A stretch of 64,000 nt of DNA from Sulfuritalea sp. (GCA_030651305.1 JAUSCI010000046.1:124001-188000), one strand, 5' to 3'; numbered from the stretch's first letter, positions 17,430 through 26,657 are shown. Numbers and translations: made by a program. Notes: generated from the sequence alone by a model not told the origin.

Positions 17430-20400
17430 CGAGGATGTCGGGCAGGCGGGATTTCCAGCGGCCCCTGCCGGTGAAGTTGGCGGCGAGTTGGGCTTCGGCT
17501 TGCGCGGTTGGCGAGTCGGTGAGGATTCTGGCGACGGCGGCGAGTTGTTCGGGGAGTGTTTGTGGCCATTGTTGCTGGGTCGGCGCGCGGGCCGGAGCCG
17601 GGAAAGAAAAAGGGGCCTGGTTCGAATTTAGCGCCTCACCAAATTCGAGCCTGGCCCCTTTTTCTGTTTCTTCGAGCCTGGCCCCTTTTTCTTGGAAATC
17701 GGGGCGCAGCCAGCGTATCTGGCCTTGCGCTTCCTCGGCGCGACGCTGGGTGTTGAGGGCGACCAGGCGTTCGAGCAGGGTTTGTTCGTCCGCGCATTGG
17801 CCAATGAGGTCGTGCCAGCCATAGGCGTCGAGCACGGCGGCGTCGAGTTCGTCGTGCAGTTGTTTGAGCACGGCGACGAGGCCTTTTTCGTGGATGAGCT
17901 TTTCCTTGGCCGTCAGCGCCGCGCAGTTCGCCGTATTACCAGCGCCGACTCTTGAGATGACGTTGTAGAGACCGGTCAGCGTCAGCTCGGCATGCGCCGC
18001 CAGCACGCGCTTGCGCTGGGCGTCGATCTGTTCGGCGAGGTCGCGGATGCGGGCTTGCTGTTCGGGAGTGGCGACGGGGAAGGGGAAGGTTTCGAAGCAG
18101 CGGGATTTGTTGTAGCGCGGATCGTTACCCACACCCAGCCGCCCGCCGGTCGCCAGCGCCCAGACGACATGGGCGCGGCTGGACAGCACACCGAGCCAAT
18201 AGGCGTCGTCGAGCGCGATGGCGATCAGCATGTTGTCTGGCGCAATCGCGGCGTCGAGGAACTGGAAAATGCGGTGCTTGGCAGTTTCGACAGTTGCGAT
18301 GTAGCGTGGCAGGCCGACCAGCGCCTTACGTAATTCCGGTCGTGGGCGGCCGTGCAACCACCAGTTTTGGTTGATGGCTTTGTCTCGGTTGTGGTCGCGC
18401 TCCGGCTTCACCCGCTCCAGCACCCACTGATAGGTCGCCGGCCAGCGGCGCCGAACTTGGTCGGCGTCGAAACCGTAAAGATCAATAAGCTTCACGCCGC
18501 GCGGCCGCTCAGTAAGATCGCGGCCATTGCGGTAGGGCTTGATCGGTGCATCCGTTTCGAGAAGGGCGGCCTCTTCGGGCGTGACGATGAAACCAGCGCC
18601 GAAGAGCATTAAGCCGCGCGACGTAAGTAACTCGTTCGCCCGCAACGCCATTGCCGCCGAAACGTTGGCGCCGATCGTTAAGTCGGCGTGAATCGTGCCA
18701 CTACGCTCGGCCAGTTCCACCTCCAGGCCTTCGCCCTTACCTTCGCGTTCGGCAGTCACATTGCATAGCCGGCCTTCGCCCACGCCCGGCGCGGCGACCG
18801 TCATCGCAATACGCACAGCCGCGCCGTCGGCGCTGTCCACCCACGGATGGTCGGGCACGGCGAAGGCCAGATGGATACCTTGGTCGAGCGCGCCTTGCAC
18901 GACGCGGCGGTTGAAGGTCTGCCGCAGCGAATTGGTGGTGATGAAGCCAAAGCGCGCCAGCTTGCCTTTCGCGACGAGTTGCGCGGCGTGGTGCCACCAG
19001 AACATGACGAAGTCGGCCGACTCGGGCACGGCCGGCCAGACGCCGCGCAGCGCATCGACATAGCCGTCGCCGAGCGCCTGGCGCATGGTGGACGCGCCGA
19101 TGAAGGGCGGATTGCCGACCACCACGTCGGCCTCCGGCCATGCGGCTTGGCGCGGATTGCGGTAACGCTCCAGCGCCACACGCGCCGTTTCGTCGGGTAC
19201 CTGCTCGCCGGTGACGGGATGTGTCCTGGTGGTGAGGCCATCCCAGCGGCTGACGGCTATGCCCTTCTCGTCCATCACGAAGTCGATGCCGTCGTGGGCC
19301 AGCACGGCGTCGCGGCATTCGATGTTGCGGAAGTCCTTGAGCACCGGCTGCGGCGGCAGGCCGGCGCCGCGCGTCCTGAAATGCCATTGCAGGTAGCCGA
19401 TCCACAGCACCAGTTCGGCAATCGCGGCGGCGCGCGGGTTGAGTTCGAGGCCGAGGAACTGGTGCGGGTCAACTGCGAAGCCTTCGGTTTCGAGCTGGGC
19501 CTGACCGTGGCCGATGTCGTGAAGCTGGTTGAGCACTTCGCCTTCGAGGCGCTTCAGGTGTTCCAGCGCGACGTAGAGAAAGTTGCCGCTGCCGCAGGCC
19601 GGGTCGAGCACGCGCAGGCTACACAGCTTGTGGTGGAAGGCGCGGATTTCGGCAATGGCCTCTTTCTGCTTGCCCTCGTTGGCAAGCAGCACGGCGGCGC
19701 CCTGGACATAGGCCCAGCTCTGCCGCAGCGGCTCGATGACGGTGGGCTGCACCAGGCGGTCGACGTAGGTGCGCGGCGTGTAGTGGGCGCCGAGGGCGTG
19801 GCGCTCCAGCGGATCGAGCGCGCGTTCCAGCAGGGTGCCGAAGATGGCCGGCTCGACCAACGTCCAGTCGGCCTTCGCGGCTTCGAGCAGGAGGGCGATT
19901 TGCGCCCTGGTCAAGGGCAACACGTCGGGCTGTTTGAACAGCTTGCCGTTGAAACGCGGCAAGGTCTTGCGCAGCACTACCGAATAGCCGCCGACGTCCA
20001 TCTCATGCCACAGCGCGCCGATCAGCGGCACGAATTGTGGCACCCCCTCTCCCCCGGCCCCTCTCCCGCCAGGGGAGAGGGGAGTCGAGTCGTCCTTGAG
20101 GCTTTGCAGCAGTTCGGTGAAGCTGGCTTTCGGAATCAGCCCGACATCCTCGGCAAACATGCTGAACAGGCAGCGGGTGAGGAAGCCGGCGACGGTTTCG
20201 GCGGCGTGGCCCGCCTGCTCCAATGACTTGGCGACTTCGGCCAGATGCGCGGCAATCTCGCGCGTGACGCGCGCGGCATGGCGGGTCGGGTCGAGCGAGA
20301 GCGGATCGCGCCAGACTGCCGCCAGACGACTGCGAATGGCTTCGTCGCGCAGATCGACCAGTCGAATCCGATGCGAACGCGGGTCGGGAAAGGGCGTGTA

Positions 20401-20460
20401 GGTGGCGCCGCTTCGGGAGAACTCGGCGTACAGCTCGATGACGTTGCCGACATCGACCAC
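17371..20460 (-). CDS. Type IIG restriction-modification enzyme, methyltransferase and specificity part (MmeI-like)
   Basis: The reading from GTG 20460 has 1029 residues. It carries the SAM-binding motif I DPACGSG at 286-292 and the catalytic NPPF at 450-453 of N6-adenine DNA methyltransferases, followed by a target-recognition region and a C-terminal helical tail. The natural protein evidently began at 20838: codons from there to 20460 are in the same frame and match the family, but an amber codon at 20577-20575 separates the nuclease domain. Three repeat families lie in frame: a GGGAGAGGGG palindrome (residues about 126-139), a dispersed repeat copy (about 836-843) and a REP triplet (about 924-951). 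It may act as an orphan methylase if internal initiation works. Confidence 0.85.
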   Translation of the reverse strand: MVDVGNVIELYAEFSRSGATYTPFPDPRSHRIRLVDLRDEAIRSRLAAVWRDPLSLDPTRHAARVTREIAAHLAEVAKSLEQAGHAAETVAGFLTRCLFSMFAEDVGLIPKASFTELLQSLKDDSTPLSPGGRGAGGEGVPQFVPLIGALWHEMDVGGYSVVLRKTLPRFNGKLFKQPDVLPLTRAQIALLLEAAKADWTLVEPAIFGTLLERALDPLERHALGAHYTPRTYVDRLVQPTVIEPLRQSWAYVQGAAVLLANEGKQKEAIAEIRAFHHKLCSLRVLDPACGSGNFLYVALEHLKRLEGEVLNQLHDIGHGQAQLETEGFAVDPHQFLGLELNPRAAAIAELVLWIGYLQWHFRTRGAGLPPQPVLKDFRNIECRDAVLAHDGIDFVMDEKGIAVSRWDGLTTRTHPVTGEQVPDETARVALERYRNPRQAAWPEADVVVGNPPFIGASTMRQALGDGYVDALRGVWPAVPESADFVMFWWHHAAQLVAKGKLARFGFITTNSLRQTFNRRVVQGALDQGIHLAFAVPDHPWVDSADGAAVRIAMTVAAPGVGEGRLCNVTAEREGKGEGLEVELAERSGTIHADLTIGANVSAAMALRANELLTSRGLMLFGAGFIVTPEEAALLETDAPIKPYRNGRDLTERPRGVKLIDLYGFDADQVRRRWPATYQWVLERVKPERDHNRDKAINQNWWLHGRPRPELRKALVGLPRYIATVETAKHRIFQFLDAAIAPDNMLIAIALDDAYWLGVLSSRAHVVWALATGGRLGVGNDPRYNKSRCFETFPFPVATPEQQARIRDLAEQIDAQRKRVLAAHAELTLTGLYNVISRVGAGNTANCAALTAKEKLIHEKGLVAVLKQLHDELDAAVLDAYGWHDLIGQCADEQTLLERLVALNTQRRAEEAQGQIRWLRPDFQEKGARLEETEKGARLEFGEALNSNQAPFSFPAPARAPTQQQWPQTLPEQLAAVARILTDSPTAQAEAQLAANFTGRGRWKSRLPDILAALEALGRARRLDDGRWMG
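17607..17690. repeat. REP-like triplet (GGGGCCAGGCTCGAA family) inside the methyltransferase gene
   Basis: AAAAAGGGGCCTGGTTCGAA at 17607 pairs with the inverted TTCGAGCCTGGCCCCTTTTT at 17644-17663. A third copy in the same orientation as the second ends at 17690. All are read through in frame as EKGARLEETEKGARLEF and nearby residues. Confidence 0.8.
17930..17953 (+). repeat. Dispersed 24-bp repeat inside the methyltransferase gene
   Basis: A copy with a TTA variation in the left half, read in frame on the minus strand as SRVGAGNTA. Confidence 0.7.
20043..20084. repeat. CT-rich palindromic repeat inside the methyltransferase gene
   Basis: CCCCTCTCCC and GGGGAGAGGGG form a hairpin, read in frame as TPLSPGGRGAGGEGVP. 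This type of sequence is familiar as an intergenic repeat in proteobacteria. Confidence 0.7.
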
Positions 20461-20574
20461 GATCAGGAAAGGCGGCCGGCCTTCTTCGGCCGGCAGGGCG
20501 CGGGCGTAGTTCTCGGCCTGGCCGCGGGCGCGCAGCAGGGCATCGTCGAAAACTTTGCCGATAGTTTCCGAGAG

Positions 20575-20838
20575 CTAGGTCTGCTTGGCTTCGAGGATGA
20601 AAGCGGCGCGACGGTAGCAGTCGATGAAGCCATTCGAGCTGGAGCCGTCGCCATGCCTGAAGGTGACGCGGCGCTCGAAGACATAGGCGTTGTCGCTGGC
20701 CTCGGCCTGGGCGGGTTCGGGCTTGGGCAGGCCAAGCAAATAGCACAGCTCGGTGATGAAAAGCTGGTAGTTGGCGCGCTCCGAGCCGCCGGCGGATTGC
20801 CAGCGGGCGATGAAGGCTTCGACCGGGTCCGCGCTCAT
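20575..20838 (-). pseudogene. N-terminal nuclease fragment of the type IIG enzyme, ended by an amber codon
   Basis: From ATG 20838 the frame codes 87 residues (MSADPVEAFIARWQSAGG onward) ending GFIDCYRRAAFILEAKQT and then TAG. The spacing D...EAK is the PD-(D/E)XK nuclease signature of the N-terminus of MmeI-like type IIG enzymes. Directly after the stop the same frame continues with LSETIGKVFDDALLRARGQA and joins the 1029-residue methyltransferase without a shift. So one nonsense codon interrupts an otherwise intact gene of 1155 codons, removing the nuclease from the modification part. The ATG overlaps the end of vapC by 4 bases. Confidence 0.85.
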
Positions 20839-21236
20839 CGGACCGGGCACAAGGCAACCGCCGGAAACGCCTCGACGCGTTTCGCCTTGCCGACAAAATC
20901 CTTGTCGAAAGTCATCAGCGTCGCCGTCGCGGGCGACAGGCCCAGATGCAGCGCGTCGGCGAAGTCCAATCCCTGCTCGAACCATTGCACGGCGCGATAC
21001 AGCGCTGTTTCGTTCGGCAGCCGCATGTTGGGCAAGCCCAGCACGTGGCGCAACGCGAGGGCGATCTCGGCGCGCGAACAATCGCTGCATTCCAGCACCC
21101 AGACCAGTTCGAGAATGATGGTGGGGGTAACGGTGACTTGCGCCGAAGTTTCCATCAGGCGCGCAACGCGCCTTGCCTGCGCGACATCGTCGTTGAGCAG
21201 GTAGCGCAGCAGCAGCTTGGTGTCGAGGACAATCAT
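20835..21236 (-). CDS. vapC: PIN-domain toxin VapC
   Basis: The 133-residue protein begins MIVLDTKLLLRYLLNDD, with the first conserved acidic residue of PIN ribonucleases at D5. It also has the central ELVWVLE glutamate and the C-terminal GLDFADALHL and MTFDKDF aspartates. VapC toxins cut tRNA or rRNA and are held inactive by VapB. The antitoxin gene lies 7 bases upstream and the type IIG gene starts within the vapC stop region, so all three may share transcription. Confidence 0.92.
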   Translation of the reverse strand: MIVLDTKLLLRYLLNDDVAQARRVARLMETSAQVTVTPTIILELVWVLECSDCSRAEIALALRHVLGLPNMRLPNETALYRAVQWFEQGLDFADALHLGLSPATATLMTFDKDFVGKAKRVEAFPAVALCPVR

Positions 21237-21243
21237 GGCCGCA

Positions 21244-21510
21244 TCAGCTTGCGGAGTTCTTCTGTTTCAGCAGTTCACCCACGACGCGCTTGATCTCTTT
21301 CTGCGCCGGAGCCTTGCGCCCCGGCTTGGTGAGCAGCCCGAGGCCCGCCGCGATTTCGGTGCGGGCAAAACGCTGTTCGGCCTGGCGCAAATGAATCTCG
21401 TCACCCGCCGCGAAAATCGCCAGCTCGCTGCCGGCCTCGATGTGGAACGCCGCGCGCAACTGCCGCGGAATGACGATCTGGCCCTTGCTCGAAACGCGCA
21501 CCGTGGTCAT
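21244..21510 (-). CDS. vapB: AbrB/SpoVT-type antitoxin VapB
   Basis: The 88-residue protein begins MTTVRVSSKGQIVIPRQLR, the swapped-hairpin AbrB DNA-binding motif, and has a basic C-terminal tail that would wrap around VapC. The family binds its own promoter together with the toxin. Direct repeats in the promoter region upstream fit such control. It is the first gene of the vapBC-type IIG run. Confidence 0.92.
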   Translation of the reverse strand: MTTVRVSSKGQIVIPRQLRAAFHIEAGSELAIFAAGDEIHLRQAEQRFARTEIAAGLGLLTKPGRKAPAQKEIKRVVGELLKQKNSAS

Positions 21511-21521
21511 GGCAATTCCAT

Positions 21522-21548
21522 AAGTAAGACTAGGTAAGACGGATCATA
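21522..21548 (-). promoter_or_regulatory. vapBC promoter with direct repeats
   Basis: On the plus strand GTAAGACTAG is followed by a second GTAAGAC, a tandem operator-like pair. The minus strand has TATGAT at 21548-21543 as a likely -10, so the repeats would lie around the transcript start. Confidence 0.5.
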
Positions 21549-21684
21549 ACAGAGCCGGGAAAACCTTGTGGCGAGCCGAAATTTGACGCTGTGGCACAAT
21601 TACCCGTGTTCTGCCGGCTTTGCGCGAACGGAATCAACATCACCGGGATACCGTCCGCTGCCTGGCGCAGGGGACACAAGAAAA

Positions 21685-24363
21685 ATGACCGTCCGCAATC
21701 TCGAATTCCTCTTTCGTCCAAAATCGATTGCAGTCGTGTTCGACGCCGACGCGCAAAGCGCCGACAGAGCGAGCCGCTACGCCGAGGTCGTGCTGCGCAA
21801 CCTGGCCGGCGGCGGATTCGCCGGACCGATCAGTCGTGTTACGGCAAAGAAACACTCGCTGTTCGGCATCGGCGCCCACATCCATATCGACGAACTGGAG
21901 GCCGTGCCCGATCTGGCCATCATCTGCGCGGCGTTGGGCGATGTGCCGCAGATCATCGCCCAGCTCGGCGCCCGTGGCACGCATGCCGTGATCGTCGGTC
22001 CGTCGCTGCGGGGCAAGATGAATTCCAGCCAGGTGGCAGAGGCGCACAAGGCCATCCTCGATGCGGCGCGGCCCACCCTGACGCGTGTTCTCGGTCCGGG
22101 AAGCGGCGGCCTCGTCGTTCCCGCGAGCGGTCTCAACGCCAGCGTGGCTTCCGCCACCGCAACGCCAGGCAAGATCGCTTTGGTCGCCCAATCGACAGCC
22201 GTCGCCGCCGCGGTGCTCGATCGCGCCTGCAGCAAGGGCATCGGCTTTTCGACGGTGCTGCACCTGGGCGCCAGCATCGATGTCGACCTCGCCGATGTGC
22301 TCGACTGGCTTGCCGCCGACCCGGATACCGAAGCCATCCTGGTGCAGTTCGACGCCATCACCGGCGGACGCAAGTTCATGTCGGCGGCGCGCGCCGCGGC
22401 CCGCAACAAACCGGTCGTCGCCATCCGCGGCGCGCGGGTCGAAACCCGGCGTTCGGCGGCGACGCCATTCACCACCGACGATGTCTACGAAGCCGCCCTG
22501 CGCCGCGCCGGCTGGATTCGTGTCGACACCCTGGATGACTTGTTCGACGCGGCCGAGGCACTGGCGCGGGTGCGCACACTGCACGGCGAGCGCCTGACCA
22601 TTCTTGCCAACGGTCATGGCCTCGGACGCATTGCCGGCGATGCGCTGCTGCGTTCCGGCGGCCGGCTCGCCACACTGTCCAAAGACACCCTGAAGCAGGT
22701 CGGCGGAGTGCTGCGGACCCGCTCGCGGCTAAGCAATCCGCTGGCCCTGCCGGGCGACATCACGCCGCAGAACTGGGCCGCTTCACTCGCCGCGGTGCTC
22801 GCCGACCCTGAAACGGATGCCGTGCTGACGGTCTACTCGCCGTCGCCGTTCGCCCCCGGCAGCGAGGTCGCCAGGGCAATCTGCGAAGTCGCCAAAACCA
22901 CCGACCGCAACATATTTACCTGCTGGGTGGGCGGCGCCGCGATGCTCGAAGCGCAACAGATTGCCGCGGCGAACGGCGTGTTGAGCCATGAATCGCCGGA
23001 AAAAGCCATTGCAATTTTCTGCGGTATCGTCAATTACGAACGCAACCGGGAATTGCTGGCGCAAATGCCGCCTTCGGTGGCGGAGGGTTTCACCCCGGAC
23101 ATCGAAACCGCCCGCCGCATAGTCGCCGACGCAATCGATGCCGGCACCGATACCCTGCCGGCGCGCGAGGCGAGGCGTCTGTTGCAAGCCTACGGCATCG
23201 ACGCCGCCGAGTATCCCGTGGCGCGCAGCGTCGATGCGGCGCTGCACGCCGCGGATGAAATCGGCTATCCGGTGGATCTGACGCTGGTGCTGACGAGCGC
23301 CGTGGAGCATGAACAGGTGGCGGCCGGGCTGCGCTCGCCGGCGGACATCCACATTGCCGCGCGCGGCCTGCGCAACACCGCGCGGCGACTCAGCCCCGGC
23401 ATTCGCGTCAGCGGCTACCGGCTGCGGCCCAGCGCCGCGCGCAGCGGTAGCACCGCGCTGCGTATCGGCGTTGCCGACGACCCGGTGTTCGGCCCGGTGA
23501 TCTTCATCGGCTTGAGTTCCGCCGCCGGAGCCCGCGAGGGCGCGCTGGTAGCGGCCCTGCCGCCGCTCAACAGGATGCTGGCGCGCGACCTGGTGGCGCG
23601 CAGTCATTTTGCCAGGGCGGTTGTCGACAAGGAGCGCGAGGCGCTGGAATCGGCCCTGGGCACCGCGCTGGTGCACTTGTCGCAACTGCTCACGGATATC
23701 GACGGGGTAGCCGACATCGAGCTCGATCCGGTGCATGTCGAGACCTCGGGAGTGGTTGCGCTGGACCTCCGCATCCGCGTCGAGAAAAGGGGGCGCAAGC
23801 TCGGCTTCAGGCGCTTTGCGGTCCGCCCCTATCCGCAGGAGCTGGAGCAGATAGTGGATTGGCGGGGTCGCCGGCTGTTGATCCGGCCCATACGCCCGGA
23901 AGACGAGGCCACCCTCGGCGATCTTCTCAACTCGCTGGATGCCGAGGATTCGCGCATGCGCTTTTTCGGCGCGATGCGCAATCTGCCACGCTCCCAGCTC
24001 GCCCGCTTTACCCAGATCGACTACGATCGCGAGATGGCGCTGGTGGCGATCGAGCGCGGCAGCGACGGCGTCGAGCGCTCGCTGGGCGAGGTTCGCGCCA
24101 TGGCCGATCCGGACAACGCGGTGGCCGATTTCGCCATCGTCGTGCGTTCCGAAATCAAGGGCCAGGGGCTTGGCCGACTGCTGCTCGCCAGCATCATCGA
24201 TTACTCCCGCGGCCGCGGCATCGGCGAACTGCGCGGTGAAACCCTGGCCGGAAACCTGCGCATGCAGCATCTCGCCCGCGACCTCGGCTTCACGCTGGCG
24301 ACGGGGACCGACATCGGCACCATTGACCTTCGTCTGGCGCTGCGCCAGCACGGCAGCGACTAG
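21685..24363 (+). CDS. GNAT acetyltransferase fused to acyl-CoA synthetase (NDP-forming)-like domain (Pat/PatZ type)
   Basis: The 892-residue protein has a CoA-binding domain (1-130), succinyl-CoA-ligase-like and ATP-grasp-like domains (about 150-700), and a C-terminal GNAT acetyltransferase domain (about 725-892, with IRPIRPEDE and the acetyl-CoA loop VRSEIKGQGLGRLLL). This is the arrangement of protein lysine acetyltransferase Pat/PatZ, which controls acetyl-CoA synthetase and other metabolic enzymes. ATG 21685 was chosen over an upstream frame because the family begins at MTVRNLEFLFRPKSIAV. Typical proteins of this family are about 890 residues, so it is full length. Confidence 0.92.
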   Translation: MTVRNLEFLFRPKSIAVVFDADAQSADRASRYAEVVLRNLAGGGFAGPISRVTAKKHSLFGIGAHIHIDELEAVPDLAIICAALGDVPQIIAQLGARGTHAVIVGPSLRGKMNSSQVAEAHKAILDAARPTLTRVLGPGSGGLVVPASGLNASVASATATPGKIALVAQSTAVAAAVLDRACSKGIGFSTVLHLGASIDVDLADVLDWLAADPDTEAILVQFDAITGGRKFMSAARAAARNKPVVAIRGARVETRRSAATPFTTDDVYEAALRRAGWIRVDTLDDLFDAAEALARVRTLHGERLTILANGHGLGRIAGDALLRSGGRLATLSKDTLKQVGGVLRTRSRLSNPLALPGDITPQNWAASLAAVLADPETDAVLTVYSPSPFAPGSEVARAICEVAKTTDRNIFTCWVGGAAMLEAQQIAAANGVLSHESPEKAIAIFCGIVNYERNRELLAQMPPSVAEGFTPDIETARRIVADAIDAGTDTLPAREARRLLQAYGIDAAEYPVARSVDAALHAADEIGYPVDLTLVLTSAVEHEQVAAGLRSPADIHIAARGLRNTARRLSPGIRVSGYRLRPSAARSGSTALRIGVADDPVFGPVIFIGLSSAAGAREGALVAALPPLNRMLARDLVARSHFARAVVDKEREALESALGTALVHLSQLLTDIDGVADIELDPVHVETSGVVALDLRIRVEKRGRKLGFRRFAVRPYPQELEQIVDWRGRRLLIRPIRPEDEATLGDLLNSLDAEDSRMRFFGAMRNLPRSQLARFTQIDYDREMALVAIERGSDGVERSLGEVRAMADPDNAVADFAIVVRSEIKGQGLGRLLLASIIDYSRGRGIGELRGETLAGNLRMQHLARDLGFTLATGTDIGTIDLRLALRQHGSD

Positions 24364-24457
24364 CCCCCGCCGCGCCTTGTTGCCGCGCGGCTATGAAGCT
24401 ATGATCCGGAGTGAACACCCGGAACCGGGACGACAAATTTTGACTCGGGAGCCACTC

Positions 24458-24769
24458 ATGAAAACCCATCGACTGATTGTGACCGGCGCGGCAGCCCTTT
24501 CGCTCCTGGCATTCGCCACTTGCCAGGCAGAGGAAGGCAGCAAGCAAAGCGCATCGTCCAGACAGGCATCGAAAGCCCGCGACTACGCCACCCGCCAGGA
24601 CAAGGAAAGCCCGCCCGATGTTGCCCCCGCCACTGCCACCGCCGGCACCGCGAACGGACAGAAGGAAAGCGACAAGATGCCCGCGGTGGACAGCCAGATG
24701 CTTGACAAGGCGGCCAAGGATACGGGCGACAACTGGAAGAAGCTGGAAAAGGTGCTCGACCGTTTCTGA
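24458..24769 (+). CDS. Small exported protein of unknown function
   Basis: The 103-residue protein has a signal peptide (MKTHRLIVTGAAALSLLAFA, cleaved near TCQA). The cysteine is not in a good lipobox, because the residue before it is threonine. The mature part is polar and charged, rich in S, A, K, D and T, and probably disordered before a short helix at the end (LDKAAKDTGDNWKKLEKVLDRF in its last 25 residues). GGGAG lies upstream of the start. No function can be assigned; it sits between the acetyltransferase and a convergent MFS gene. Confidence 0.7.
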   Translation: MKTHRLIVTGAAALSLLAFATCQAEEGSKQSASSRQASKARDYATRQDKESPPDVAPATATAGTANGQKESDKMPAVDSQMLDKAAKDTGDNWKKLEKVLDRF

Positions 24770-24781
24770 CGCGGGTCGTCG

Positions 24782-26041
24782 TCAGGCTTTGTGGCGGGTC
24801 GACGCCGCGCCGGTATGCATCCGTATTTGTCCGACGAAGATCATCGCGGTCAGCGTGGCGGCCACCGCCAGGTAGCCGACCCGGTCGTAGCCTACGATAT
24901 GGCCTGACGCGTCGGCGGCGATCATCGCCCCGCCGAGCCAGGAAGCAGAGCCCGAAGCCAGTTGCTGCACGGCGCCGTTCATCGACAGGAAGGTTCCGCG
25001 CAGGCGGGGTTGCACCGCCGAGGTGACGATGGCCATGGCCGGCACCATGCGTCCCGGCACGAAAATGAAGAACACCGTCGAACAGACAATCATCAGCCAC
25101 AGCGGCACCGGCATCAGGTGCGTCTGCACCAGCAGCGGCGCCATCGAGCACAGCGCCATCCAGCGGTAAACCCGGATCTTGCCGTGGGCATCGGCCAGGC
25201 GGCCGACCAGGCGCGAGGTGAAGAAGGTGGCACAGCCGCCGAACAGGTAGATCAGCGGAATGTCTTCCTGGCGGATGCCGACGTTCGCCGTGACATAGAT
25301 GGTGATGTAGGGGATCACGGTAAAGCCGGAGAACATGATCAGGGCCATGAAGACCAGCGCCCGCAGATGGTTGGCATCGCGCAGCACGGCCGCCATCGCC
25401 GCCAGCGGATGCGCGCGCTCGGTTTCGCTGACGGTGGCTGTCGGCAGATGTCCGCGCAGCGCCGGCAGCATCTTCCAGCCGAGCAGCAGGAAAACGCAGG
25501 ACAGCACCGCGATGAAAATGAACGGAAAGCGCCAGCCGAAATGATTGGCGAGATACAGGGACAAGGGCACCCCCGCCACGGTCGACAAGGAAAATGCCGA
25601 CATGATGGTACCGCTGGCCCGGCCGCGGCGCTCGAACGGGATCAGGTCGCCGACCATGGTCTGCACCATCGAACCGAGCACTCCGCCGAACGCGCCCGCC
25701 GTGCAGCGCGCCAGCAGCAGGGTGCCGTAGCCGGGCGCCAAACCGCAGGCCAGGGTGGCCAAAGCGAACAGGGCGAACATGGTCAGCAGCATCCGCTTGC
25801 GCTCGAAGCGATCGACGAAAACTGCCGCCAGCACACCCGTGAAGGCGGCGGTGAAGGTGTAGGCGGACACCAGCAGGCCGAACTCGTGGGTACCGACCGC
25901 AAGTTCACGCATCAGGATCGGACCCAGCGGCATCATCACCATGAAGTCGAGAATGTGGGCGAACTGGATGCCGGCCAAGGTCACCAGCAGCGAACGCTCG
26001 CGCGCAAGATCGAGGGGTTGGGGAACGGGAGAAGGATTCAC
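24782..26041 (-). CDS. MFS transporter
   Basis: The 419-residue inner-membrane carrier starts at GTG 26041. Twelve hydrophobic helices can be followed, with the MFS loop 2-3 motif DRFERKRMLL and the matching loop 8-9 motif GRLADAHGKIRVYRW. It is of the drug/proton antiporter or sugar-efflux (AraJ-like) type, but the substrate cannot be told from sequence. A dispersed repeat copy and a partial second one lie directly upstream. Confidence 0.9.
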   Translation of the reverse strand: MNPSPVPQPLDLARERSLLVTLAGIQFAHILDFMVMMPLGPILMRELAVGTHEFGLLVSAYTFTAAFTGVLAAVFVDRFERKRMLLTMFALFALATLACGLAPGYGTLLLARCTAGAFGGVLGSMVQTMVGDLIPFERRGRASGTIMSAFSLSTVAGVPLSLYLANHFGWRFPFIFIAVLSCVFLLLGWKMLPALRGHLPTATVSETERAHPLAAMAAVLRDANHLRALVFMALIMFSGFTVIPYITIYVTANVGIRQEDIPLIYLFGGCATFFTSRLVGRLADAHGKIRVYRWMALCSMAPLLVQTHLMPVPLWLMIVCSTVFFIFVPGRMVPAMAIVTSAVQPRLRGTFLSMNGAVQQLASGSASWLGGAMIAADASGHIVGYDRVGYLAVAATLTAMIFVGQIRMHTGAASTRHKA

Positions 26042-26058
26042 GGCGAAATGAGAAGTTG

Positions 26059-26122
26059 AAAAGTCGGCGCTGGCGGTACGCCGCGGGATCCCCGACAGAC
26101 AGAGTCCGGTACGCCGCGGGAT
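26059..26122 (-). repeat. Dispersed 24-bp repeat plus partial second copy
   Basis: A full copy lies at 26059-26082 (AAAAGTCGGCGCTGG...). GGTACGCCGCGGGAT at its end is repeated at 26108-26122 after GAGTCC, so the second copy lacks the middle of the element. Confidence 0.75.
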
Positions 26123-26129
26123 ACGCTTG

Positions 26130-26657
26130 CTACATCTCGCTGATCAGTTGGCCGAACGCTTCCACTTGTTGCCAGTCGGTGAATTCGACCACCGTAGTGG
26201 GATCGGTTGGACCTTTGGTCATCAGCATGATGAAGCGGATCATGAAACGGTCGAAAGAACTGTATCTGGGGTAGTCCAGTTTCCCGGCGAAGACTGCCAA
26301 CTGCTTGGGACGCCAGGCTATCCGCTTGAGAAACTTGCGCATGTAGGGGTTGGTGTCGGGGCGATTCTTTTCCGGTTTCCGGGCGACGATATTGACCGAG
26401 AAGAAGGCATTTGACTTGCTGTCCAGCAGCTGCAGGTTGCTTCTGATGAAATCGAAGACCAGCTTGCTGTGCTTGCCGTAGCGAATGCTGGCGCCAACAA
26501 CTATCTTGTCGAAAGCGCGCAGGTCGGTCTGCGCTACCTCCTTGACCGATACCACGCTTACCTGATGTGCATTCTTTTCGATCACCTGTCGCAGTCGATC
26601 GCAAATCTTCACGGTGTGCCCGTCGGTCGTTGAAAAAATGATAAGGATTCTGGCCAT
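26130..26657 (-). CDS. hemG: Menaquinone-dependent protoporphyrinogen IX dehydrogenase HemG
   Basis: The 175-residue flavodoxin-like enzyme begins MARILIIFSTTDGHTVKICD, with the FMN phosphate-binding loop STTDGHT, and shows the typical VVGASIRYGKH and NPYMRKFLKRIAWRP segments. It oxidises protoporphyrinogen IX to protoporphyrin, the penultimate step of haem synthesis, passing electrons to quinone. A strong AGGTGA precedes the start. Nearby cytochrome c genes create demand for haem, but there is no operon link. Confidence 0.93.
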   Translation of the reverse strand: MARILIIFSTTDGHTVKICDRLRQVIEKNAHQVSVVSVKEVAQTDLRAFDKIVVGASIRYGKHSKLVFDFIRSNLQLLDSKSNAFFSVNIVARKPEKNRPDTNPYMRKFLKRIAWRPKQLAVFAGKLDYPRYSSFDRFMIRFIMLMTKGPTDPTTVVEFTDWQQVEAFGQLISEM

